A stretch of DNA of 64,000 nt from Amaranthus tricolor (Eukaryota; Streptophyta; Magnoliopsida; Caryophyllales; Amaranthaceae): positions 24,153,727 to 24,217,726 of the forward strand of contig NC_080051.1 in NCBI RefSeq assembly GCF_026212465.1, written 5' to 3'. The translations under genes were made by a program, and so were the position numbers. Within the stretch, counting starts at the first letter, position 1, and every line of letters begins with the position of its first letter. The notes under the pieces are model-generated. The model was not told where the DNA came from. It searched no databases and saw nothing but the letters and a program-made list of their open reading frames with translations. Positions 13,196 to 22,386 of this stretch are shown here, in pieces.

Positions 13196-13341
13196 TAATC
13201 GGATAATAAAAAACTTACTAGGTTCTTACACGGATATTTCTAACCACACAAAATTCAAACACTGTTCAGTAATCGCAATCAAATCACACAGGCCCAGACA
13301 AATGCAAATGAAAGCACAGGTGAGACCATGCAGCCCACTAT

Positions 13342-13346
13342 CTATT
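13342..13346. repeat. Target-site duplication of the copia element (left)
   Basis: CTATT occurs directly before the left LTR and again directly after the right LTR at 21445-21449. Identical 5-bp flanks are the normal footprint of a copia insertion. Confidence 0.9.
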
Positions 13347-14019
13347 TGTTGGGTTACGATGGATGCTTAAAGCGGAATTTCAGGAAACACTTCCCTAACA
13401 TCTATCTCAGGATCATAAACATAATCAAACATATGAATCATATAAAAGGATTAGTCTATATTACCTTTGTAGCGTGAAATCCACGAAAATAACGCGATAA
13501 GATAATATGGAGAGCCTCAAGCGTTGCTCCTCTATTCGGTCTACCGGAATCAATTGAACACCAACGTTTGCTAGAACGGAAGAGATTGTTTCTCTTGCTT
13601 TTTCTGGTTTTTCAATAACTGTATATGAGAATTAAGTATGGTGAGAGTTTTAAATAAACATATTTATAATACTCACATCCATCGTCCCATTATCCCCACT
13701 TCTCCACTACTAGCATTATATCCTCATATAATACTAGTAACCTAGGTCAAAAAGAAACCGATTCTTTTGTTAACCTAATTGGATCGCAAGCCCATACTCC
13801 TAATGGGCCCGAGTCATTTACCGTTCAATTGATTCTTTTGTAAGACCTTATAGGATTAATTATATTAGTTGTGGTCCAATTATTATTGACCCACCAATTA
13901 TATTTATTCTCTAGCAAGCAAATATAATTACTAATAATAATTAACTTTATTATCTTCATAAATATCCTATATATTTATATTTAGTAATTGTCGGAAATGT
14001 CTACGGACATATTCCTTCA
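13347..14019 (-). repeat. 3' LTR of the copia element
   Basis: 673 bp, essentially identical to 20772-21444. On the minus strand it starts TGAAGGAATATGTCC and ends CGTAACCCAACA. Confidence 0.95.
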
Positions 14020-14031
14020 ATCTCCCACTTG
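14020..14031 (-). other. Polypurine tract of the copia element
   Basis: Immediately inside the 3' LTR the minus strand reads CAAGTGGGAGAT, a typical copia polypurine tract. It primes plus-strand DNA synthesis. Confidence 0.8.
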
Positions 14032-14792
14032 TCCGAAGACAATTGCACAATTATAAATTCCTTAAGCCACTTAATGTGAAATTTGACAACACAGTTTTAT
14101 TTCTCAAATTATGTTTCTTGATCTCTGAGTTCGAATTGTTCAACTAAGGATTAACCATTTAATCTTATTCCGCATGGCCATGCAATTTTCAATTCTCGCT
14201 CATCAAGAGGCCTACACACCAATCCTATCACATAGGAGGACTTATTCATTCTTGTATGACCATAACTCCCACTCAATTCTTAGCCCACCTGATCACTGCC
14301 TTTATAGCCTCCTTTTACAGCACGACGTTTAACAGCGTCAAGGTTAAACTAATTATTTCGTAGTGATTAAGACATACTCATGTCTAAGGAATCCACTAAA
14401 TATAAGGATTCGATTCTGCCCTTTCGAATCAGATTAGGTCAAGTCTCAATGCATCAGGTATGCATCCATGTAATCGATTAAACATCTCTATGTTTCCATA
14501 GCCCATGGAACCGAGCTATCAATTAATTACATGCTAATCTTTAATAAACCACTTATGTCCAATTTAGTGATTTAGATTAGGGACATTATATAAATTGTGA
14601 TTTCAGTTCACTTATAGGGTTCCATTATCGAAACGTTTCCAATAATCCTATTGAAAACACAAATTATATGAACATTTTATTTAATACTAAACCAAGCAAT
14701 TAAATAAGAAACAAACCATTTATATTATTGATAAACATTCCAAACATATGGTAAACAAAATTCTTTATAATTGTAAACATGAAGTAAACAAC

Positions 14793-17700
14793 CTAAAGAC
14801 ATTCTCCTATATGCTTAAGCCCCATAGACCTAGTATGACTCTCATGCTTCGGCTGAGGGAGTGGTTTAGTCAACGGATCTGCTATGTTATCCGTGGTATC
14901 AACTCTACTTATTATTACATCCTGTCTTCCAACAATATCTCGAATAAGATGGAATTTTCTTTCAACATGTTTAGATTTTTGGTGAGATCTAGGTTCCTTG
15001 GATTGAGCAATAGCACCTTCATTGTCACAATACAACTTGATGCCATTCTCAATGCTAGGAACTACACCCAGTTCACTAACGAACTTTTTAATCCAAACCG
15101 CCTCTTTTGCTGCTTCAGCTGCTGCTATGTACTCAGCCTCTGTTGTAGAATCTGCAACTGAACTCTGCTTGGAGCTCTTCCAGCTCACAGCTCCTCCATT
15201 CAGACAAAATATGAAACCAGATTGGGATCGAAAGTCATCTTTGTCAGTTTGGAAGCTTGCATCAGTGTATCCAGTGACAAACAACTCATTAGCTCCGCCA
15301 TATACCAGAAATTTATCCTTTGTCCTTCTTAAGTACTTGAGGATATTTTTCGCTGCTATCCAGTGTGCATCTCCTGGATTGGACTGGTATCTGCTGCACA
15401 TACTCAAAGCAAATGCAACATCTGGTCGAGTACATATCATAGCATACATGATTGATCCTATTGCAGAAGCATAAGGAACATTATTCATACGCTTGAACTC
15501 TTCTGAACTCGATGGGCACATAGTCTTGCAAAGTTTAATGCCATGTTGCATAGGAATAAACCCTCTTTTGGAGCTTTCCATTTTGAACTTTGTGAGAATC
15601 TTATCTATGTAAGTCTCTTGATTTAGTCCAATAAGTCTCCTCGATCTATCCCTATAGATCTTTATTCCCAGTATGTACTCAGCCTCTCCCAGGTCTTTCA
15701 TAGAGAAATGACTTTTAAGCCATTGCTTGACCGACTCAAGCATATTTTTGTCATTCCCAATGAGGAGTATGTCATCTACATACAAGACCAGAAAGGTGAT
15801 ATTATTCCCACTTAACTTCTTGTATACACAAGATTCCTCTTCATTTCTAAGAAAACCAAACTCTTTGACTGCCTCATCAAATCTGAGGTTCCAACTCCTT
15901 GATGCTTGCTTCAATCCATAAATGGATCTCTTAAGCTTGCATACTTTCCTTGGATTTTTCGGATCTTCAAAACCTTGTGGTTGTGTCATGTACACATCCT
16001 CCTTTAAGAACCCATTCAAAAAGGCAGTTTTGACGTCCATTTGCCATATTTCAAAGTCATGAAAGGCAGCTATTGCAAGGATTATCCTAATGGATTTTAG
16101 CATGGCTACTGGAGAAAAAGTTTCATCATAGTCTATACCATGAATTTGTTTGAAACCTTTTGCTACCAACCTTGCTTTGAAAACACTAATGTTTCCATCC
16201 TTGTCTGTTTTCAGTTTGAAAATCCATTTGCATCCAATGGGTTTTACCCCATCAGGCAAATCAACCAAGTCCCAAACTTGGTTTTCAGACATGGAATCCA
16301 TTTCAGATTTCATGGCTTCAAGCCATTTTTCGGAGTCAGGACTCTCCAAAGCATCTTTGTAACTAGTAGGCTCTTCTGATTCTAACATGGTTATTTCAGA
16401 GTTTTCAGTCAAAAGGAAATCAATATATCTTCTTGACGGAATTATTGTCCTACTAGACTTACGTAGGGGAACAACAAGAGAAGTTTCTGCCTCATTAGGT
16501 AGAGTGACTTCGAGTGGATTTTCTCCACTTGGGGCGGTAGGAGGTAAGTGCGTTGAATGTATTTCCTCCTGGGCATTTTCATGCTGGGGCGCCTCTAATG
16601 AGGTGTTAACCTTATCCATTTGTTGCTCATCTCGAACTTCTTCGAGATATACATTACTCCCACTTGTTTTTCTAGAAATAAATTCCTGTTCTAGAAAAAC
16701 ACCATTGCGAGCAACAAACACTTTGTTTTCGCTTTGGTTGTAGAAGTAGTATCCCTTTGTCTTTTTTGGGTAACCCACAAAAAGACATTTGTCAGATTTG
16801 GGTGCTAGCTTATCAGATATTAAACGCTTAACATAAGTTTCGCAACCCCAAATCCTTAGAAAAGACAACTTCGGAACTTTTCCCGTCCACATCTCATATG
16901 GTGTCTTTTCCACTGCTTTGGTAGGTGCTCTATTAAGTGTGAATGCAGCTGTATCCAATGCAAATCCCCAAAATGAAATAGGAAGATCAGCAAGACTCAT
17001 CACTGATCGAACCATATCTAATAGAGTTCGATTCCTCCTCTCAGAGACGCCATTTAATTGTGGTGTTCCTGGTGGAGTCAATTGTGAGAGTATGCCTTGA
17101 TTTTTCAAATGATCATCAAACTCGTGAGACAAGTATTCACCACCACGATCGGATCGTAATGCTTTTATTTTCTTCCCAAGTTGGTTTTCTACTTCATTTT
17201 GAAATTCCTTGAACTTTTCAAAGGACTCCGACTTATGTCTCATGAGGTAAACATATCCATATCTGCTTACATCATCAGTAAAGGTTATAAAGTAGCTGTA
17301 ACCACCCCGAGCCACGGTACTCATAGGTCCACATACATCAGTATGTATGAGAGCTAAGAGGTCATTGGCCCTTTCACTTGTACCTGTGAAAGGTGACTTT
17401 GTCATTTTTCCCATCAAACAAAACTCGCAAATACCAAATGATTCAAAATTAAATGATTTTAGAATTCCATCTTTATGAAGTTTCTCTATTCGTTTTGAAC
17501 TTATGTGGCCTAATCGACAATGCCATAGGTAAGTGGGGTTTGAATCATTTGTTTTACGTTTCTTGCTGTCTATGTTATAGATGTGAGTTTCTAAGTCTAG
17601 CACATATAACCCATTTAATAATTTAGCTGAAACATAGAACATATCATTTAAATATGCAGAACAACAATTATTCTTAATAGTAAATGAAAAACCTTCCGTG

Positions 17701-18836
17701 TCCAAAACCGGAATTGAAATAATGTTCTTGGTGATGGCAGGAACATAATAACAATTATTTAGTTCTAAAATTAAACCAGAGGGTAATGTTAAAATATAAA
17801 CTCCAACAGCTAAAGCAGCAACTCTTGCTCCATTTCCGACTCGGAGATCCACCTCACCTTTGCTCAAGCTTCTACTTCTTTTTAGACCCTGCACATTACT
17901 AGTAATGTGAGACCCACAAGCAGTATCAAATACCCAAGAAGCCGAAGTCGCTAAATTAATTTCAATAACATATATACCTGAAGATGAAGCACCAGACTTC
18001 TTTTCTTCTAGATAGACGGGGCAGTTCCTCTTCCAATGGCCAATCTTGTGGCAGTGGTAGCACTCATGTAGTGCTGCTACTTTAGCCTTTGGAGTAGCCT
18101 TTGGTCTGGGAGAGGCATTAGTGGTAACTACCTTACCATTGCCATTCCATTTAGGAACCCCTTTCTTCTTGAACTTTTTATTCTTTCTGACCATAAGCAC
18201 ATCTTTCAGTGCGGGTTCAGAAGGTAAGCTCCTTTCAGCCTGAATAAGCATACCATGCAATTCTGGCAAGGTTGCTTCCCCTCCTTGCATGTAAAAATTT
18301 AATCTGAAAGCATCAAAAGTTTCTGGCAAGGATCTGATCACAATATCAGTGGCCAGCTCTTTGGGATAAGGAAAACCCAACTTTTCCATGACTTGAAAAT
18401 GCCCTATTAAGGCGAACACATGGGGTCCGACGGGTTTTCCCTTGCCCAGTTTGCATTCCAAAAGTTTACAATTAGCTTCAAATCTCTCTAATCGAGCATT
18501 CTTTTCGAACATTGTTCTAAGTTGCTGGATTATTGTGTAGGCATCAAGATTGTTAAAACGTTTTTGAAAATCATGTTCCATGCAAGCAAGCATCAGACAT
18601 GTTACTTGCACAGAATTGGCCTCGAGATTTTGCCTAGCTCTTTTCTCTGCAACTGTTGCAGTTTCTGGCAGGGGTTCAGGGAGTGGAGTGTCAAGAACAC
18701 TTTCCCTTCCTTCAGCTCTGAGAACAATTCTCACAGCCATTTCCCATTCAAGGAAGTTGTTTGCATTCAATTTGTCTTTTTCCAAGACACAGCGCAAGTT
18801 AAAAGCAGGAGTGTTGTTGTTAGTTGAACCAGACAT
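14793..18836 (-). CDS. Copia gag-pol polyprotein, intact, 1347 residues
   Basis: A single uninterrupted frame holds all functions needed for retrotransposition. Order with approximate residues: gag capsid (about 15-200); CCHC zinc knuckle CYHCHKIGHWKRNC (259-272); aspartic protease with DTACGSHIT (about 304); integrase with the HHCC finger (WHCRLGH..CEFCLMGK, 439-475) and DDE residues near HTDVCGP (499), RSDRGGEY (563) and NGVSERRNRT (599); reverse transcriptase with KARLVAKGF (888), QMDVKTAFLNG (932) and the YVDD active site (1019-1022); RNase H with TDASF (1191), STTEAEYIA (1230) and a C-terminal KSKHVERKFHLIRD motif. The product works in cytoplasmic particles, and the integrase carries cDNA to the nucleus. 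Frames seen on the opposite strand are shadows. I did not assign a copia lineage. Confidence 0.97.
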   Translation of the reverse strand: MSGSTNNNTPAFNLRCVLEKDKLNANNFLEWEMAVRIVLRAEGRESVLDTPLPEPLPETATVAEKRARQNLEANSVQVTCLMLACMEHDFQKRFNNLDAYTIIQQLRTMFEKNARLERFEANCKLLECKLGKGKPVGPHVFALIGHFQVMEKLGFPYPKELATDIVIRSLPETFDAFRLNFYMQGGEATLPELHGMLIQAERSLPSEPALKDVLMVRKNKKFKKKGVPKWNGNGKVVTTNASPRPKATPKAKVAALHECYHCHKIGHWKRNCPVYLEEKKSGASSSGIYVIEINLATSASWVFDTACGSHITSNVQGLKRSRSLSKGEVDLRVGNGARVAALAVGVYILTLPSGLILELNNCYYVPAITKNIISIPVLDTEGFSFTIKNNCCSAYLNDMFYVSAKLLNGLYVLDLETHIYNIDSKKRKTNDSNPTYLWHCRLGHISSKRIEKLHKDGILKSFNFESFGICEFCLMGKMTKSPFTGTSERANDLLALIHTDVCGPMSTVARGGYSYFITFTDDVSRYGYVYLMRHKSESFEKFKEFQNEVENQLGKKIKALRSDRGGEYLSHEFDDHLKNQGILSQLTPPGTPQLNGVSERRNRTLLDMVRSVMSLADLPISFWGFALDTAAFTLNRAPTKAVEKTPYEMWTGKVPKLSFLRIWGCETYVKRLISDKLAPKSDKCLFVGYPKKTKGYYFYNQSENKVFVARNGVFLEQEFISRKTSGSNVYLEEVRDEQQMDKVNTSLEAPQHENAQEEIHSTHLPPTAPSGENPLEVTLPNEAETSLVVPLRKSSRTIIPSRRYIDFLLTENSEITMLESEEPTSYKDALESPDSEKWLEAMKSEMDSMSENQVWDLVDLPDGVKPIGCKWIFKLKTDKDGNISVFKARLVAKGFKQIHGIDYDETFSPVAMLKSIRIILAIAAFHDFEIWQMDVKTAFLNGFLKEDVYMTQPQGFEDPKNPRKVCKLKRSIYGLKQASRSWNLRFDEAVKEFGFLRNEEESCVYKKLSGNNITFLVLYVDDILLIGNDKNMLESVKQWLKSHFSMKDLGEAEYILGIKIYRDRSRRLIGLNQETYIDKILTKFKMESSKRGFIPMQHGIKLCKTMCPSSSEEFKRMNNVPYASAIGSIMYAMICTRPDVAFALSMCSRYQSNPGDAHWIAAKNILKYLRRTKDKFLVYGGANELFVTGYTDASFQTDKDDFRSQSGFIFCLNGGAVSWKSSKQSSVADSTTEAEYIAAAEAAKEAVWIKKFVSELGVVPSIENGIKLYCDNEGAIAQSKEPRSHQKSKHVERKFHLIRDIVGRQDVIISRVDTTDNIADPLTKPLPQPKHESHTRSMGLKHIGECL

Positions 18837-19530
18837 GATTTCTACAACAATGTAATAAAGTAAAATTAATAGTCTATCAATAAGCAGTAATTAAACAATT
18901 TAATAATTTATTCAAAATTTTTAAAATCCCCTTTTGAATAAATAACAACTAAGATCCTCTCCCACTACAGTTAAACGGACTTTGGCCCTGCCTTTAACTA
19001 TAGTAGTTAAGGTAAGTAAACGTTTTACTAATTATAACTAATTATAATTCTTAGTAGATAGATTGATAATTCTTGTTCAATCCTATCTCTTAGTTTCAAA
19101 ACCCAAAACTTTGTTTTTGATGATTTTGTTGAGTGAAACCAAACATGAACCTGTAAATTTTCAAAAAAAAAATTTACCCTATATCCCAAGATTTATGAGC
19201 AATACCTCGCTTTGGCAGAATGTATTATTCATTATCAAAGGCTTATAGGTGTTGTTTGGAAAAACAATAAAACTCAATATTATTTATGGGGATTCAAGTT
19301 AATTAGCATGGTTAATATTAAGTGAACACATAGCATATTTAACCAATACATTAACTTATGCATGAAAAGACCAAAATAAACGCTCAAAGCAAATAAAAGC
19401 ATGAATAAAAGATGATCTAGTATGGCCCCTAAAAAAAAACTAATCTTCATGAAGCTTCCATGAATTTCCATTGATCACCTTCCTTGAAACTCCTTTCATT
19501 TGTGATTACATACTTTGAATAAAAATATTA

Positions 19531-19622
19531 CGATACGCAGATCGTATTTAATTACATTCAAAACAAACGATTCGCAGATCGTATATAATTACATTCAAAA
19601 CAAACGATTCGCAGATCGTATT
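19531..19622. repeat. 37-bp tandem repeat in the copia leader
   Basis: A unit of about 37 bp occurs about 2.5 times. Each copy contains CGATTCGCAGATCGTAT or a one-base variant, followed by TTAATTACATTC and AAAACAAA. The core is partly self-complementary. It lies between the primer-binding site and gag in the untranslated leader. Confidence 0.8.
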
Positions 19623-20166
19623 AACTATCCTAATTTTATATATAAATTTTGTTTTGGGCCATACTAGTCATAACATGTCAAAATAATATCAAATATTATA
19701 AACGACAATAACAATGCAATATATCAAACTAAAGGGTCATAACAATTAGCATATAAAATATTTAAATGTTGAGTCAAACTTAACTAATTTAAGTGAGACT
19801 TTTTTTTTTTTTTTTTTTATTTTTTATTTTTTTTTATTTAAGGAAAAAAAAAACGCACCATATAAAGCCAATTAAGACTCAAAAAGGGGTTATTTTGCAC
19901 ATATTAAAACAAATACCAAAAAAAATAAAAAAGAAGATGGTCACCTTCATCTAAGCTACTGGAACAAAGAAAACAGCAAAGGGAAAGAAGGGAACCCAGC
20001 AACCCTTCCAGGAGCCGGTTCACCACTGCCCCACCAGCCCGCCTTCGAGGAGCGGCTACACAACTGCCGTGCCACGCAGCTGTGCCTCCCTCCGGCCACT
20101 AAGTCACCTCAGACAACTCGTGGCGTTCGCATGCTTCCCGGTTTGTTTTCGGTTTTTGTTTCCCTT

Positions 20167-20640
20167 TTTTTCTTTTTTTTTTTTTTTTTTTTTTTTGATG
20201 AATTCGAACAAATTCGAACTGATATACAATCTTTGTGCATGAATTGCTTCAAATTTCAGGGAAAACAAGTTTTTCGCATTTAAATTTCAAGCCAATTGAA
20301 CAAATTTTGTGTTTTAACAATTAAAATTGAATTGGGGATAAAAAAAGGTTTTAAGCGTTTTCGATCCAAAACCTTGAATTCCTTAACGAAAAACACAATT
20401 AACAATGAACAAAATTTGTGTTTTAACAATTCATTGTGTGTGGGTTTCGTAACTGATCAAATCCCCAAGACAGTTATCACAAAATTTCGAATTTTCATCC
20501 AAAAAAAAAAAGATGTTTTTTTTTTTTTTTTTTTTTGATTAATTCGAACAAATTCGAATGGATATACAATATTTGGGATGAATGGCTTCAAAAATCAGGA
20601 AAAACAAGTTTTTGCATTTGAATTTCAATCTAATTGAAAT
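20167..20640. repeat. Direct repeat pair in the copia leader
   Basis: Two similar segments, about 20167-20300 and 20511-20640. Each starts with a long poly-T run followed by GAATTCGAACAAATTCGAA or a close variant, then GATATACAAT and TTTTTCGCATTT-like sequence. They arose by duplication inside the element leader. Confidence 0.7.
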
Positions 20641-20761
20641 GGAATATTATGAATAACTTCCAAACAGTTATCATAAAAAAACCTGATTTTCATGAAAAAG
20701 AAACGGTTGTATTTTGTTCCAGAGAAAAAAAAATCATATGAATATTATGAATTAGGCTTAA

Positions 20762-20770
20762 CTGATACCA
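20762..20770 (-). other. Primer-binding site of the copia element
   Basis: The minus strand reads TGGTATCAG starting one base inside the 5' LTR. This is complementary to the 3' end of initiator tRNA-Met, the usual copia primer. Confidence 0.9.
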
Positions 20771-20771
20771 C

Positions 20772-21444
20772 TGTTGGGTTACGATGGATGCTTAAAGCGG
20801 AATTTCAGGAAACACTTCCCTAACATCTATCTCAGGATCATAAACATAATCAAACATATGAATCATATAAAAGGATTAGTCTATATTACCTTTGTAGCGT
20901 GAAATCCACGAAAATAACGCGATAAGATAATATGGAGAGCCTCAAGCGTTGCTCCTCTATTCGGTCTACCGGAATCAATTGAACACCAACGTTTGCTAGA
21001 ACGGAAGAGATTGTTTCTCTTGCTTTTTCTGGTTTTTCAATAACTGTATATGAGAATTAAGTATGGTGAGAGTTTTAAATAAACATATTTATAATACTCA
21101 CATCCATCGTCCCATTATCCCCACTTCTCCACTACTAGCATTATATCCTCATATAATACTAGTAACCTAGGTCAAAAAGAAACCGATTCTTTTGTTAACC
21201 TAATTGAATCGCAAGCCCATACTCCTAATGGGCCCGAGTCATTTACCGTTCAATTGATTCTTTTGTAAGACCTTATAGGATTAATTATATTAGTTGTGGT
21301 CCAATTATTATTGACCCACCAATTATATTTATTCTCTAGCAAGCAAATATAATTACTAATAATAATTAACTTTATTATCTTCATAAATATCCTATATATT
21401 TATATTTAGTAATTGTCGGAAATGTCTACGGACATATTCCTTCA
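20772..21444 (-). repeat. 5' LTR of the copia element
   Basis: 673 bp, matching 13347-14019 with one substitution noticed by eye. It is followed by CTATT (21445-21449), the right copy of the target-site duplication. Confidence 0.95.
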
Positions 21445-21925
21445 CTATTTTGGTCCGAAACCTTTTAATAAACTAGTGTTAAAAGGGTAAGGGAAACCCA
21501 AAAAAACTCAGGCTCATGCAAAACAAAAGCTACTTAGTTGCATTTTTTTTTTTTAAATTTCACGTGTTCATTCTAAGTTTTTGACTGTTCCACAAATATT
21601 TATGTGATGACTTTGAACTTTTAACTTTTTCATGTGGTAGACAAAATGTTAAGCTTTTCGTTATATTAAGCATTTATTTCGACTGGATTTCAAAATATGT
21701 GGTCAATTAGGTGATCACGACGTTTATTTTTTGAAAAAATATCATTGGTTGAGTAAAAATAGCGTAAATTTAATAAAAAAAACTTTCCTTTTGCCTACCA
21801 CGTGGAAACATCGAAAGTTCAAGGTCACCATTTGGATTAAAAAAAGGTTTGTACCACGTAAAAAAGCCAAAAATTTAGAATTATCAAGTAAATTTCCCTT
21901 ATTTGAATGCACTCTTTACTAAAAT

Positions 21926-22035
21926 ACTACAAAGAGGTTATGGATCGATTTTCACCTAGTTATTCACGGTTAAAAATTCAGTAAAAATATTGATTCAAGT
22001 ATTACAAAAAGGTTATGAATCGATTTTCACCTAAG
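21926..22035. repeat. Imperfect direct repeat
   Basis: TACTACAAAGAGGTTATGG..CGATTTTCACCTAGTTAT (from about 21928) recurs from about 21996 as TATTACAAAAAGGTTATGA..CGATTTTCACCTAAGTTAT. The spacing is about 69 bases, which suggests a local tandem duplication. Confidence 0.6.
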
Positions 22036-22386
22036 TTATATCACGTAGGGCAATTTTTAGCTTGCATTGATGTAGGGTTTGATAGGGATGCAAGAATCCC
22101 ATGTGCCATGATTTCGAATCTAAGAAGAACAAAGAGTAGAGAAGGGGTGCTTCAACGAGCAATAATTTCGCTTGACGAGGAACATGAAACATCTGTACAA
22201 AAAAGCTTAGAGCATGCTTTGCTGGAACAAGCAAAAGTGCTCCTATTTGAACTACTGGGAGTAGGGATAGTAGAATTATCCCATATAGACATATTTTTTT
22301 CCCTTTTCAAATCTAATAGATGCGAAGTTTATTTTTTGGCTCTAACGCAAAATATTAAAAAAGCTCATAAAAACTTAACAACTTAA
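22015..22386 (+). other. Unidentified 123-codon open frame, coding-like island
   Basis: The open frame lies in a patch clearly less AT-rich than its surroundings. Its translation has a mixed composition (for example VGQFLACIDVGFDRDARIP and a helical EHALLEQAKVLLFELLG stretch) rather than AT-driven low complexity. I do not recognise it. It has no visible introns, promoter or conserved motif, and the minus strand is also open over about 200 bases. It could be a decayed transposon or gene fragment. Confidence 0.2.

Larger units (their letters stand above)
10029..13346. other. Gene-less stretch between repeat elements
   Basis: AT-rich sequence without a supported gene. It contains a Stowaway-type MITE (11621-11882), a degenerate block near 11990-12090, and two MITE-like segments with GAGAC/GTCTC motifs at about 12825-13000 and 13022-13195. 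A short open frame at 13176-13370 crosses the retrotransposon end and is not considered real. Confidence 0.5.
13347..21444 (-). mobile_element. Complete Ty1-copia LTR retrotransposon
   Basis: An 8,098-bp element on the minus strand. In its own orientation it has the 5' LTR (20772-21444), a primer-binding site, a leader of about 1.9 kb (18837-20761), a single gag-pol frame (14793-18836), about 770 bp of 3' sequence, a polypurine tract and the 3' LTR (13347-14019). Both LTRs are 673 bp, begin TG and end CA, and differ by one base that I could find (13782 G versus 21207 A). CTATT flanks the element on both sides. Gene order protease-integrase-RT-RNase H defines copia. An uninterrupted frame, near-identical LTRs and intact flanks indicate a recent, possibly still mobile, insertion. 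Confidence 0.97.

Noticed and set aside
14748..15474. Open frames on the plus strand across the retrotransposon (137, 150, 118 and 101 codons and others)
   Set aside because: They are antisense shadows of the gag-pol frame; the minus-strand frame carries all conserved domains.
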